Of a DNA stretch of 31,154 bases, positions 21,701 through 27,104 are shown piece by piece. Position 1 is the first letter of the stretch; every line of letters begins with the position of its first letter. The stretch lies in NCBI GenBank assembly GCA_003118195.1, contig BEXV01000313.1:188374-219527 (forward strand), written 5' to 3'. The notes under the pieces were generated by a model, which was not told the DNA's origin, did not search any database, and worked only from the letters and a program-made list of their open reading frames with translations. A program made the position numbers and the translations under genes. Source of the stretch: Hemicentrotus pulcherrimus (Eukaryota > Echinodermata > Echinoidea > Camarodonta > Strongylocentrotidae).

Positions 21701-24700
21701 ATTATAATGGTTTCCAGTAGGTCAGTTGTACTTTTGATCACAGGATTTATATTTGTCAGACTTCTTTCACACTGTACTCATAGTTAATAAGTGATGATCA
21801 CATGGCAGGTGGAAATAGTGATGTACGCTGTACATGTCTTGTAGGTTTCTTCATTACCTTCTAGTTACCCATTTTGTTAAAGCATGAGATGTCAAAACGT
21901 AGCCTTGTGGAATTTTTTTATACCCAAAGACGAATAAGATCACTCCATGTGTTTTTGATTTTATGAACTGTAATGAAAATCATATGATAAGTTCTCTTGT
22001 GAGAAAAAGGAGCTCACCTAACCTCACTGGGATACCTTGTCCAAACTGGCGAAATCCATTTTTGTGTAAAATGAATGCAGCTGTCAGTGTTATAATAGGT
22101 AACCTTTTATTGATAACTATCACTCAAACAGTGTCTTTTCTGTATTTTACACCCACCTACAGTAAAATGGCAGCTGCAGAGCGGTCTAGTCATGCTGCTC
22201 CCTCATGGGTTTGACGGGGCTGGTCCCGAGCACTCCTCATGCCGTCTGGAGCGGTTCCTACAGCAGTGTGACAGCAGTGACGAGAAGGTGGACGGAGATA
22301 ACGTCAATGTTCAGATCGCCAACCCCACCACACCAGCTCAGTACTTCCATCTTCTACGACGACAGGTGGGTTGGGCTTGGTGGAAGATGGACTACATTGG
22401 ATTCAAAAGAGATAGTTCAAGTTCAAGTTCAGTTTATTTTACATCCAATAAAAAAAAATTACAACAATATAGCATTTAAATACAATAATATTAAATGCAA
22501 TATATATAAAATATAGTGACAAAACATTACACAAACTTATTAAAGATATGATAAAGTAAAAAAATTATCTTTCTACATGTAGTGAAGTGCTTATGGTCTA
22601 ATTCATTAAATATTTTAGTTGCAACTGAAGTTTTTCAATTTTCTTTTAATTAGAGGTGAAAGTAAAGTATATGTACCTTCTTAAAAATGCTCCATCTGAT
22701 CCAAAATGTCACTTTGCTTCTCATCAGATGGTTCGAAATTACCGGAAGCCTCTGATCATAGCCTCACCAAAGGTCCTCCTCCGTCTTCCAGCTGCAGCTT
22801 CAGACCTCTCGGAGATGGCACCTGGAACTAGTTTTAGACCAGTCATTGATGATCAGACCACTGATCCTCAAAGGTAGGCGGTGCAGTAACCTTGTTTGAA
22901 AAGAATTTAAAGAGTGAATTTAGTTCTGCTAAGGCTTAAAAGAATCACTGTGAACCTTGTTCAACCTTTTTTTTGTCATCTACAATACTCTTTAAATGGT
23001 TTTGTAGAATAAGAATTAGATTATTTTGCATTAAAATGTGGAGTCTCTCAATTATTAGTTTCACCCCTTGTCCCGCATGTGCATATCTGCAAGTATGTTT
23101 TTCAGTAGGTGCTATATGAATTTTGAATATTATTATTACGAGACTTTGAAAACTTGTTATAATTTGTAGGTCCAAATACATGTAGCATGAAGAACCCAAT
23201 TACATACATCCTTGCCAATCTAGAATTACTTCTCGACAGTATTAGAGATGTTTTTTCTTGATACAAGTACATATCACATATGAAGCTAGTATTGACCCAT
23301 TTGCAAAATAAAATGCATGTCTGAGTCTACTGTCTTGACAACATGAAAGCAATCTGGCTCCAACATTTATGGTGAAATATTGTTTCTTTTCTTAAATACA
23401 GTATCCAGAAAGTTGTTATATGCTGTGGGAAGCACTACTATGCCCTACACAAAGAGAGGGAGAGCAGACAGGCTCACCATATAGCCATAGTGAGGGTAGA
23501 GTCCCTGTGTCCCTTCCCAGCTGATCTCCTGCAGAGTGTGCTCAGTAGATATCCTAATGCCAAAGGTGAGATGTAGATTGATGGATAGATAGATGGAATG
23601 AATGATGGAATTAATGATTGAATGAATGATTGAATGAATGATCAATAAATAGAAGGATTAAGAGATGGGTAGGCTCACTATATAGCCATAGTGAGAGTAG
23701 AGTCCCTGTGTCCCTTCCCAGCTGATCTCATGCAGAGTGTACCGAGTAGATACCCGAATGCCAAAGGTGAGATACTGATGGATGGATGGATAAATGGAAT
23801 GAATGATTGAATGATCAATAAATAGAAGGATTTAGAGATGGACAGGCTCATCGTATAGCCATAGTAAGGGTAGAGCCGGTGTGTCCCTTCCCAGCCGATC
23901 TCCTGCAGAGTGTATTCAGTAGATACCCTAATGCAAAAGGTAAGATGGGATACTGATGGGTGGATGGATAGATGGTGTGAATGATTGAATGAATGATTAG
24001 TGTATAGAAGGATTGGGAGATGGACAGGCTCATTGTATAGCCATAGTAGGGGTAGATTCAGTGTGTCCCTTCCCAGCCGATCTCCTGCAGAGTGTGAGGT
24101 GAGATGCTGATGGATGGATAGATAGATAGAATGAATGATCAGTAGGTGAATGGATTGAGAGGTGAATAGATTAAGAACTGAATGCCTCAGGGGAATGGCT
24201 GAATGAAAGCTGGATAGATTTATTAATGGAGTGAAAGGTGGAAGACTCCTTAGAATTTGTTGTTTCCCAATAACACCATGTTATTGTCCAACAACCACAA
24301 AAATGACAAAAAAGAAAGTACTTGGACCATTTCACCAAAGTAGCAATTCTTTGTTTTGCTTTCATTTTTTCAGAATATTTGTGGAGTCAGGAGGAACACA
24401 AGAACATGGGGGCATGGTCTTTTGTAGCACCTCGCTTCGAGAACCTCGTTGGACACAAGGTATGTGACCAAATATAGGCCGATAGGGTAAANAGTTCAAG
24501 TTCAGTTTATTTTACATCCAATAAAAAAAAATTACAACAATATAGCATTTAAATACAATAATATTAAATGCAATATATATAAAATATAGTGACAAAACAT
24601 TACACAAACTTATTAAAGATATGATAAAGTAAAAAAAATTATCTTTCTACATGTAGTGAAGTGCTTATGGTCTAATTCATTAAATATTTTAGTTGCAACT

Positions 24701-27104
24701 GAAGTTTTTCAATTTTCTTTTAATTAGAGGTGAAAGTAAAGTATATGTACCTTCTTAAAAATGCTCCATCTGATCCAAAATGTCACTTTGCTTCTCATCA
24801 GATGGTTCGAAATTACCGGAAGCCTCTGATCATAGCCTCACCAAAGGTCCTCCTCCGTCTTCCAGCTGCAGCTTCAGACCTCTCGGAGATGGCACCTGGA
24901 ACTAGTTTTAGACCAGTCATTGATGATCAGACCACTGATCCTCAAAGGTAGGCGGTGCAGTAACCTTGTTTGAAAAGAATTTAAAGAGTGAATTTAGTTC
25001 TGCTAAGGCTTAAAAGAATCACTGTGAACCTTGTTCAACCTTTTTTTTGTCATCTACAATACTCTTTAAATGGTTTTGTAGAATAAGAATTAGATTATTT
25101 TGCATTAAAATGTGGAGTCTCTCAATTATTAGTTTCACCCCTTGTCCCGCATGTGCATATCTGCAAGTATGTTTTTCAGTAGGTGCTATATGAATTTTGA
25201 ATATTATTATTACGAGACTTTGAAAACTTGTTATAATTTGTAGGTCCAAATACATGTAGCATGAAGAACCCAATTACATACATCCTTGCCAATCTAGAAT
25301 TACTTCTCGACAGTATTAGAGATGTTTTTTCTTGATACAAGTACATATCACATATGAAGCTAGTATTGACCCATTTGCAAAATAAAATGCATGTCTGAGT
25401 CTACTGTCTTGACAACATGAAAGCAATCTGGCTCCAACATTTATGGTGAAATATTGTTTCTTTTCTTAAATACAGTATCCAGAAAGTTGTTATATGCTGT
25501 GGGAAGCACTACTATGCCCTACACAAAGAGAGGGAGAGCAGACAGGCTCACCATATAGCCATAGTGAGGGTAGAGTCCCTGTGTCCCTTCCCAGCTGATC
25601 TCCTGCAGAGTGTGCTCAGTAGATATCCTAATGCCAAAGGTGAGATGTAGATTGATGGATAGATAGATGGAATGAATGATGGAATTAATGATTGAATGAA
25701 TGATTGAATGAATGATCAATAAATAGAAGGATTAAGAGATGGGTAGGCTCACTATATAGCCATAGTGAGAGTAGAGTCCCTGTGTCCCTTCCCAGCTGAT
25801 CTCATGCAGAGTGTACCGAGTAGATACCCGAATGCCAAAGGTGAGATACTGATGGATGGATGGATAAATGGAATGAATGATTGAATGATCAATAAATAGA
25901 AGGATTTAGAGATGGACAGGCTCATCGTATAGCCATAGTAAGGGTAGAGCCGGTGTGTCCCTTCCCAGCCGATCTCCTGCAGAGTGTATTCAGTAGATAC
26001 CCTAATGCAAAAGGTAAGATGGGATACTGATGGGTGGATGGATAGATGGTGTGAATGATTGAATGAATGATTAGTGTATAGAAGGATTGGGAGATGGACA
26101 GGCTCATTGTATAGCCATAGTAGGGGTAGATTCAGTGTGTCCCTTCCCAGCCGATCTCCTGCAGAGTGTGAGGTGAGATGCTGATGGATGGATAGATAGA
26201 TAGAATGAATGATCAGTAGGTGAATGGATTGAGAGGTGAATAGATTAAGAACTGAATGCCTCAGGGGAATGGCTGAATGAAAGCTGGATAGATTTATTAA
26301 TGGAGTGAAAGGTGGAAGACTCCTTAGAATTTGTTGTTTCCCAATAACACCATGTTATTGTCCAACAACCACAAAAATGACAAAAAAGAAAGTACTTGGA
26401 CCATTTCACCAAAGTAGCAATTCTTTGTTTTGCTTTCATTTTTTCAGAATATTTGTGGAGTCAGGAGGAACACAAGAACATGGGGGCATGGTCTTTTGTA
26501 GCACCTCGCTTCGAGAACCTCGTTGGACACAAGGTATGTGACCAAATATAGGCCGATAGGGTAAATCAATATTATAGAAATGTAATGGAGTTGATAGTTT
26601 TATGTCGCAAGCGCTATATAATTTTTTTGTATTATTATTATTATTATTATTATTATTACATCTGGGACTGACCTTTAACGTCACCATCCAAAAGACACGC
26701 CTCAGTTTTTAAACAAGGTCTGAGTAGAATCAACTCGAGTGCAGGTACATGTAGTAGATCCTATAATGGACTCATTCGCATGCAACATTTCTATACGTTT
26801 ATGGTCTAGCAATATCAGTAGTGCTTCTGCCTGGTTAGCAAATAAATGTGCAAACAAATCTGACTGGATGTAGATGTTTTTACTTTCTTACATTCCTTTT
26901 CATTTACAGATCACACTTGTGATCTGTAACACTTGGAGGAGAGTATATCATGTCCATTTTATTGTACCATGATTTTTTTCTTCAAATTTGTGTTCACAGC
27001 TTGCCTATGCTGGGAGAGACGTTCTCGGTGTGCCTGCTGTTGGCACGGCAACGCTACACCAGGAAGAGGTCAAGCAGCTCATGGTGCGAACATTTGAACG
27101 GTAG
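6569..27104 (+). CDS. DHTKD1: DHTKD1 ortholog: mitochondrial 2-oxoadipate dehydrogenase E1 subunit (multi-exon gene, one or more exons lost in a gap)
   Basis: The thiamine-diphosphate enzyme decarboxylates 2-oxoadipate and passes the glutaryl group to E2 (DLST), in lysine and tryptophan breakdown in the mitochondrial matrix. Twenty-one exons give 914 codons; about 35 more (between NGLD and VANSP) are missing in the N gap. Human DHTKD1 has about 919 residues. Residues 1-40 are Arg-rich and lack acidic residues, as in a mitochondrial presequence. Family marks in order: YREHGHK (exon 2), [13 protein letters not shown] (about 217-229), [10 protein letters not shown] (about 251-260, active-site His), PNPSHLE, HGDAAF to NNQIGF (about 362-401, the ThDP/metal motif), [35 protein letters not shown] and [21 protein letters not shown] and the short N-terminus favour DHTKD1 over OGDH. 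The ATG at 6569 has A at -3 and is followed directly by the presequence. Confidence 0.96.
7229..7712. mobile_element. TTAA-flanked MITE (piggyBac-like) in intron 1
   Basis: The 484-bp element starts AGGTAATACAAAGTTTTGG and ends with the complement of AAGTAATACAAAGTTTGGG. Each end abuts TTAA (7225-7228 and 7713-7716), the target duplication of piggyBac-type transposases. There is no transposase remnant, so it is non-autonomous. A perfect 15-bp stem hairpin sits inside at 7530-7564. Confidence 0.7.
7530..7564. repeat. perfect hairpin inside the intron 1 MITE
   Basis: ATCAAAATTTACCGG is followed by a 5-base spacer and its exact reverse complement. Confidence 0.85.
8061..8178 (+). CDS. DHTKD1: DHTKD1 exon 2
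   Basis: Begins with the last two bases of an Asp codon and encodes [20 protein letters not shown] and [10 protein letters not shown]. LVTxYxEHGHK is the conserved start of the E1 core. Acceptor TTTTAG, donor CA|GTACGT, ends two bases into a Gln codon. Confidence 0.93.
8179..9100 (+). other. DHTKD1 intron 2
   Basis: AT-rich 922-bp intron with no recognised gene or element. It holds the first copy of a 29-bp direct repeat (8862-8890) whose partner lies beyond exon 3. Confidence 0.8.
8862..8890 (+). repeat. direct repeat flanking exon 3, copy 1
   Basis: TGTCAAGAAACAGTTACAGT and the next nine bases recur identically at 9240-9268, 378 bp downstream, on the other side of exon 3. Confidence 0.8.
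9101..9171 (+). CDS. DHTKD1: DHTKD1 exon 3
   Basis: Encodes [12 protein letters not shown] and a Ser-rich piece ending NLT. Acceptor TACAG, donor ACAG|GTAAAT. Phase (two bases in, one base out) joins exons 2 and 4 without a break. Confidence 0.9.
9240..9268 (+). repeat. direct repeat flanking exon 3, copy 2
   Basis: Identical to 8862-8890; similarity continues a few bases further as an imperfect match. Confidence 0.8.
9508..9611 (+). CDS. DHTKD1: DHTKD1 exon 4
   Basis: Encodes [19 protein letters not shown] and [16 protein letters not shown], matching GLLNMGKEE...EVL..L...YC of vertebrate DHTKD1. Acceptor TTTCAG, donor CTG|GTATGT; ends in phase 0 at codon 168. Confidence 0.94.
10000..10107 (+). 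CDS. DHTKD1: DHTKD1 exon 5
   Basis: Thirty-six codons, both ends in phase 0. It reads [14 protein letters not shown] then [12 protein letters not shown], matching the EKDWFAKRFEE segment of the family. Acceptor ATCAG after a T-rich tract, donor CAG|GTTTGT. Confidence 0.9.
10573..10684 (+). CDS. DHTKD1: DHTKD1 exon 6
   Basis: Encodes [20 protein letters not shown] followed by [30 protein letters not shown] is close to a DHTKD1 signature; OGDH has KRFGLEGCE at this place. Acceptor TCTAG, donor TCAG|GTAAAG. Its 3' end is duplicated in the next intron at about 11265. Confidence 0.95.
10722..10746 (+). repeat. GTA triplet microsatellite
   Basis: Five or more GTA triplets grade into ATA triplets directly before the MITE; ATG/GAT triplets resume after it at 11197. 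Confidence 0.8.
10747..11192. mobile_element. foldback MITE, 446 bp, in intron 6
   Basis: Outer inverted repeat GGGACTTTTAGATT at the left, AATCTAAAAGTCCC at the right, each abutting TA. Much of the interior is also palindromic: the stretch from about 10906 (AAATATACAGTTCCTCA) to 10977 pairs with the complement of about 10989-11092. No coding remnant. A relative starts at 31047 near the window end. Confidence 0.8.
11265..11375 (+). pseudogene. degenerate duplicate of the 3' end of DHTKD1 exon 6 plus adjoining intron
   Basis: AGCATGATGG, ATCAACT, TTTAC, CAAG.TGC and TCAGGTA occur in the same order as at the end of exon 6 (10639-10690), and the resemblance continues into the intron (TTTTTAAAG, GTAGTAGT). 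One inserted base breaks the reading frame, and the donor GTAAAG has become GTATTA. The offset is 634 bp, or about 186 bp once the MITE and its TA are subtracted, so the duplication is older than the MITE. Confidence 0.8.
11380..11480 (+). repeat. GAT/AAT triplet-rich stretch in intron 6
   Basis: GATGATGATGATGAT followed by imperfect AAT, GAT and ACT triplets. Confidence 0.7.
11740..11901 (+). CDS. DHTKD1: DHTKD1 exon 7 (active-site HRGR)
   Basis: Encodes [20 protein letters not shown] then [15 protein letters not shown] and [17 protein letters not shown] is invariant in the 2-oxoacid E1 family; its His (about residue 253) corresponds to the active-site His of OGDH. Acceptor AACAG, donor T|GTAAGT. 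Confidence 0.95.
12121..13375 (+). repeat. dispersed repeat, copy B (interrupted by a TTAA MITE)
   Basis: Same order of conserved blocks as 4040-5240. The homology stops at 12142 after ACACTCGATGACC, and resumes at about 12684 with GTGGCTTATT. It lacks most of the extra material in the middle of copy A. Confidence 0.75.
12147..12679. mobile_element. TTAA-flanked MITE (piggyBac-like) inside dispersed repeat copy B
   Basis: The left end is AGGTACTATGTCCC, the right end GGGACATATAGTACCT, both abutting TTAA (12143-12146 and 12680-12683); the terminal repeat extends to TTTGCAG/CTGCAAA. The 92-codon frame at 12242-12520 lies inside but resembles no transposase that I recognise. Copy A of the host repeat shows the site without the insertion. 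Confidence 0.8.
13398..13560 (-). mobile_element. possible 3' tail of a non-LTR retroposon, antisense
   Basis: TTTGATTTGATTGGATTTGA then TTTATTTATTTCTG at the plus-strand start looks like a reversed pentanucleotide tail following a TAAATAAA-type 3' end. No protein-coding remnant is seen. Confidence 0.3.
13901..14558. mobile_element. Tc1/mariner-like MITE with about 200-bp inverted repeats
   Basis: Left end CAGTGTGAGTCAAAAAAAAG, right end CTTTTTTTTGACTCACACTG, flanked by TA on both sides (13899-13900, 14559-14560). The arms stay complementary for about 200 bp (for example GGTGTAAAC, AAACACTCTTTCATAA, ATTTGGTACCA, CGACTTGCGCCAAAG). The middle (about 14105-14345) has CA-rich repeats and no transposase remnant. 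TA duplication and CAGTG ends fit Tc1/mariner. Confidence 0.88.
14828..14901 (+). CDS. DHTKD1: DHTKD1 exon 8
   Basis: Reads (W)[20 protein letters not shown] then SHLE; LHxxxxPNPSHLE is the conserved substrate-site segment. Acceptor ACACAG, donor GAG|GTAAAC. The codon split over exons 7 and 8 gives Trp where human DHTKD1 has Thr (HLTSSVDL). Confidence 0.92.
14902..15479 (+). other. DHTKD1 intron 8
   Basis: 578 bp, AT-rich, with no recognised element. The acceptor is TTTTAG. Confidence 0.8.
15480..15629 (+). CDS. DHTKD1: DHTKD1 exon 9 (first half of the ThDP motif)
   Basis: Fifty codons in phase 0. [15 protein letters not shown] matches GKTRGRQQSRQDGDY of human DHTKD1; [12 protein letters not shown] holds the GDA start of the thiamine diphosphate/Mg motif (about residues 362-367). 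Donor CAG|GTACGT. Confidence 0.96.
15915..16106 (+). CDS. DHTKD1: DHTKD1 exon 10 (second half of the ThDP motif)
   Basis: Sixty-four codons in phase 0. [20 protein letters not shown] then [28 protein letters not shown] (about 396-403) closes the ThDP motif opened in exon 9. [10 protein letters not shown] ends the exon. Acceptor CCACAG, donor GAG|GTATGA. Confidence 0.97.
16141..16262 (+). repeat. 63-bp tandem duplication
   Basis: GATATCCCACACATTCATAT occurs at 16146 and 16209, and the surrounding units (through GTCATGTCACTCAAGATT) are nearly identical. It begins 35 bp after exon 10 but does not copy exon sequence. Confidence 0.9.
16510..16835 (-). mobile_element. SINE-like repeat, antisense
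   Basis: On the minus strand it reads GGCAAGACATTGATCTACAT, then CCACCCAGGTG, AATGGGTACCTGGTAGGA, and ends GCGCTATATAGAAC with an ATT tail. The same blocks occur on the plus strand at 29690-29930, so this is a repeat family with a conserved core and triplet tail. Confidence 0.75.
17097..17288 (+). CDS. DHTKD1: DHTKD1 exon 11
   Basis: Sixty-four codons in phase 0: [20 protein letters not shown] then [20 protein letters not shown]. CxRxWGHNExDxPxxTxPxMY is the family core. Acceptor TTCCAG, donor GCT|GTAAGT. It is GC-richer than its surroundings. Its last 40 or so bases have an echo in the next intron at 17389. Confidence 0.96.
17289..17966 (+). other. DHTKD1 intron 11
   Basis: 678 bp; besides the exon 11 echo I see no element. 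Confidence 0.8.
17389..17432 (+). pseudogene. degenerate duplicate of the 3' end of DHTKD1 exon 11
   Basis: The stretch TCCAAGCTCAGCATATCTGA and the following bases align without gaps to the end of exon 11 at an offset of 142 bp; 27 of the first 33 bases match. In the exon frame it reads SKLSISEA, stop, IQRA, against [14 protein letters not shown] in the exon. The in-frame TAA and the lost donor consensus show that it is not used. Confidence 0.6.
17967..18144 (+). CDS. DHTKD1: DHTKD1 exon 12
   Basis: Encodes [17 protein letters not shown], then a linker region with [20 protein letters not shown], matching [20 protein letters not shown] of human DHTKD1. Acceptor ACCAG, donor ACCG|GTGAGT. Confidence 0.93.
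18205..18365 (+). mobile_element. tRNA-derived SINE in intron 12
   Basis: TGGCTCAGTGGTAGAACAGT is a good RNA polymerase III A box of tRNA type. About 80 bases on are AAAGCCAGGG and, near the end, GAGCGCTAAACAAGAA, followed by an ATT-triplet tail. AAAGCCAGGG and GCGCT are shared with the repeat at 29690-29930. No clean B box is seen, so it is probably inactive. Confidence 0.65.
18465..18526 (+). CDS. DHTKD1: DHTKD1 exon 13
   Basis: [20 protein letters not shown], matching LDLLRFVGMKSVEVP of human DHTKD1. Acceptor TTGCAG, donor TTT|GTAAGT; phase 0 at the end. Confidence 0.93.
18811..19056. mobile_element. TA-flanked MITE with CRE palindromes in its ends
   Basis: Inverted ends GAGTACCGAAGCTGTGACGT and the complement GAGTGGTGAAGTGTGACGTC, continuing through TTTAGAATTTCTCA for roughly 50 bp. 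TA lies on both sides. Each arm carries a perfect TGACGTCA, the cAMP-response element palindrome. It lies in intron 13, just before exon 14. Confidence 0.75.
19111..19231 (+). CDS. DHTKD1: DHTKD1 exon 14
   Basis: [20 protein letters not shown] then [18 protein letters not shown]. DWATAExLAxGSLL marks the start of the pyrimidine-binding domain in this family. Acceptor TTTGTAG, donor CAAG|GTATTC. Confidence 0.95.
19730..19758 (+). CDS. DHTKD1: DHTKD1 exon 15 (short; 3' border uncertain)
   Basis: Together with the last base of exon 14 it reads [10 protein letters not shown], matching GFNVRLSGQDV of human DHTKD1. The acceptor TTCTCCAAG is acceptable. The conserved continuation VGRGTFSQRH is absent, so the exon must end near here: GAT|GTAGGA (19758) keeps phase 0 as required, while CCT|GTACCC (19770) would also be phase 0 but adds VGPP. 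A 29-nt exon is very short. Confidence 0.7.
19814..20004 (-). mobile_element. possible LTR end, antisense, running into the gap
   Basis: On the minus strand this reads towards AATAAATGCTACTG, then about 70 bases on ends CACCGATCCCTACA. A polyadenylation hexamer shortly before a ...TACA end is the layout of an LTR 3' end. Beyond the gap the minus strand has TTTGGCGTTCAACAATAAGG, which loosely resembles a primer-binding site. No target duplication or internal protein is visible. Confidence 0.35.
20005..20843. other. assembly gap of 839 N
   Basis: All N. The DHTKD1 exon(s) coding the segment between NGLD and VANSP, about 35 residues in the human protein, are found on neither side and should lie here. 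Phase 0 on both sides means the missing coding length is a multiple of three. Confidence 0.95.
20844..21284 (+). other. DHTKD1 intron part after the gap
   Basis: AT-rich, with no coding similarity. The first 45 bases may belong to the element that spans the gap. Confidence 0.6.
21285..21441 (+). CDS. DHTKD1: DHTKD1 exon 17 (first exon after the gap)
   Basis: [20 protein letters not shown], then [20 protein letters not shown]; almost identical to [20 protein letters not shown] of human DHTKD1. This is the conserved pyrimidine-domain core. Acceptor TATAG, donor GAAT|GTACGT. Confidence 0.97.
21511..21900. repeat. large palindrome (foldback element) in the intron after exon 17
   Basis: The arms of about 185 bp pair around position 21698: TAATGGTTTCCAGTAGGTCA matches the complement of TTGACCTATTGGAAACCATT, and AGGTAATGAAGAAACCTACA at the left matches TGTAGGTTTCTTCATTACCT at the right, out to TTTGACAGCTCATG and CATGAGATGTCAAAA. 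The arms have diverged slightly, so this is an old foldback element rather than a cloning artefact. I could not identify a target duplication. Confidence 0.85.
22163..22365 (+). CDS. DHTKD1: DHTKD1 exon 18
   Basis: [35 protein letters not shown] and [15 protein letters not shown]. LLPHGxDGxGPxHSSxRxERFLQ is a family hallmark containing an active-site His-Gly. Acceptor CTACAG, donor CAG|GTGGGT; phase 0 at the end. Confidence 0.97.
22414..22640 (-). mobile_element. possible retroposon 3' tail, antisense, at the duplication border
   Basis: AGTTCAAGTTCAAGTTCAGT then TTATTTTACATCCAATAAAA is the reverse of a tail with short direct repeats following TAAACTGAACTTGAACT. The 2.07-kb block copies start within this GTTCAA repeat (22420 and 24493). 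Confidence 0.35.
22728..22873 (+). CDS. DHTKD1: DHTKD1 exon 19 (first copy)
   Basis: [20 protein letters not shown], then [16 protein letters not shown] and PVIDD. RKPLIxxSPKxLLRxPxA is conserved in the C-terminal E1 domain. Acceptor CATCAG, donor AG|GTAGGC. An identical exon lies at 24802-24947. Confidence 0.95.
23101..23141 (+). repeat. SINE-like tail fragment
   Basis: GGTGCTATATGAATTTTGAA followed by ATT triplets resembles the GCGCTATATAA-ATT ends of the SINE-like repeats at 16510 and 29690. Confidence 0.4.
23402..23565 (+). CDS. DHTKD1: DHTKD1 exon 20 (first copy)
   Basis: [40 protein letters not shown] and SRYPNAK. CGKHYY.L and RVExLCPFP are conserved; the family usually has VEEL or VEQL where this has VESL. 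Acceptor TACAG, donor AAAG|GTGAGA. The last 95 bases are repeated three times in the next intron. Confidence 0.95.
23672..23766 (+). pseudogene. duplicate of DHTKD1 exon 20 end, copy 2
   Basis: The 95 bases align without gaps to 23471-23565 with about eight differences. The exon frame is open: [20 protein letters not shown] then [11 protein letters not shown]. The donor GTGAGA is kept. The sequence before it is purine-rich with no pyrimidine tract, so it lacks a normal acceptor. Confidence 0.85.
23845..23939 (+). pseudogene. duplicate of DHTKD1 exon 20 end, copy 3
   Basis: Again 95 bases without gaps, open in the exon frame: [20 protein letters not shown] then [11 protein letters not shown]. 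The donor is GTAAGA, nearer to consensus than that of the true exon. No normal acceptor. Confidence 0.85.
24027..24098 (+). pseudogene. duplicate of DHTKD1 exon 20 end, copy 4 (truncated)
   Basis: Same start as the other copies ([20 protein letters not shown]) but 23 bases short near the 3' end, so the exon end after QSV is gone; a GTGAGA donor-like site follows. Arg to Gly and Glu to Asp changes suggest it is no longer under selection. Confidence 0.8.
24374..24459 (+). CDS. DHTKD1: DHTKD1 exon 21 (first copy)
   Basis: [20 protein letters not shown] then RFENLVGHK, matching [20 protein letters not shown] of human DHTKD1. Acceptor TTTTTTCAG, donor AAG|GTATGT; phase 0 at the end. Confidence 0.96.
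24492..24492. other. single N at a contig join
   Basis: The only isolated N in the window; it separates the two copies of the 2.07-kb block exactly. Confidence 0.95.
24802..24947 (+). CDS. DHTKD1: DHTKD1 exon 19, second copy
   Basis: Identical to 22728-22873. It is probably the same genomic exon represented twice in the assembly. Confidence 0.6.
25476..25639 (+). CDS. DHTKD1: DHTKD1 exon 20, second copy
   Basis: Identical to 23402-23565, with the same three exon-end copies after it. Confidence 0.6.
26448..26533 (+). CDS. DHTKD1: DHTKD1 exon 21, second copy
   Basis: Identical to 24374-24459; directly upstream of the intron leading to the last exon. Confidence 0.6.
26590..26660 (+). repeat. 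SINE-like tail with ATT microsatellite
   Basis: CGCAAGCGCTATATAATTTT is followed by about nine ATT triplets, like the ends of the other SINE-like repeats here. Confidence 0.5.
27000..27104 (+). CDS. DHTKD1: DHTKD1 exon 22 (C-terminus, stop TAG)
   Basis: [20 protein letters not shown] then [14 protein letters not shown] and stop. L.Y.GR...[10 protein letters not shown] is the common C-terminus of 2-oxoacid E1 enzymes (human DHTKD1: PAVGIGTVHLHQHEDI). Acceptor TTCACAG. Confidence 0.95.
   Translation, partial: LAYAGRDVLGVPAVGTATLHQEEVKQLMVRTFER

Larger units (their letters stand above)
23566..24180 (+). repeat. tandem array of exon 20 end plus intron, with GAATGAATGATT microsatellite
   Basis: Units of about 201, 173 and 182 bp (measured between ATAGCCATAG at 23481, 23682, 23855 and 24037). 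Each joins a copy of the exon end, its donor, and a stretch of TGGATGGATAGA/GAATGAATGATT repeats. Confidence 0.9.
22420..24491 (+). repeat. 2.07-kb block, first copy (exons 19-21)
   Basis: The sequence recurs from 24493 to 26565 at an offset of 2073-2074; the only difference seen is a run of seven versus eight A near 22560/24630. It ends exactly at the single N at 24492. Confidence 0.95.
24493..26565 (+). repeat. 2.07-kb block, second copy (exons 19-21 again)
   Basis: Near-identical to 22420-24491, including introns, microsatellites and the exon 20 fragment array (copies at 25746-25840, 25919-26013 and 26101-26172). The downstream unique sequence starts at 26566. Confidence 0.95.

Noticed and set aside
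22192..22516. Frames of 95 and 103 codons overlapping exon 18
   Set aside because: The first is the true exon frame read through its donor into the intron; the second is a shifted shadow. Neither is a separate gene.
23672..24098. Exon 20 copies as mutually exclusive alternative exons
   Set aside because: The sequence before each copy is purine-rich (GGATTTAGAGATGGACAG) with no pyrimidine tract, and they lack the first part of the exon. Read-through from exon 20 meets a TAG four codons after its donor.
23566..24180. CRISPR-like array because of regularly spaced repeats
   Set aside because: The repeats are copies of exon ends plus microsatellite in a eukaryotic intron, not short palindromic repeats with unique spacers.
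23448..26107. Minus-strand frames with repeated IIHSIIHSI motifs
   Set aside because: They translate the GAATGAATGATT microsatellite on the wrong strand.
6569..27104. The gene as OGDH (2-oxoglutarate dehydrogenase) rather than DHTKD1
   Set aside because: [13 protein letters not shown], the short N-terminal region and the overall match of each exon favour DHTKD1; OGDH has KRFGLEGCE and a longer N-terminus.
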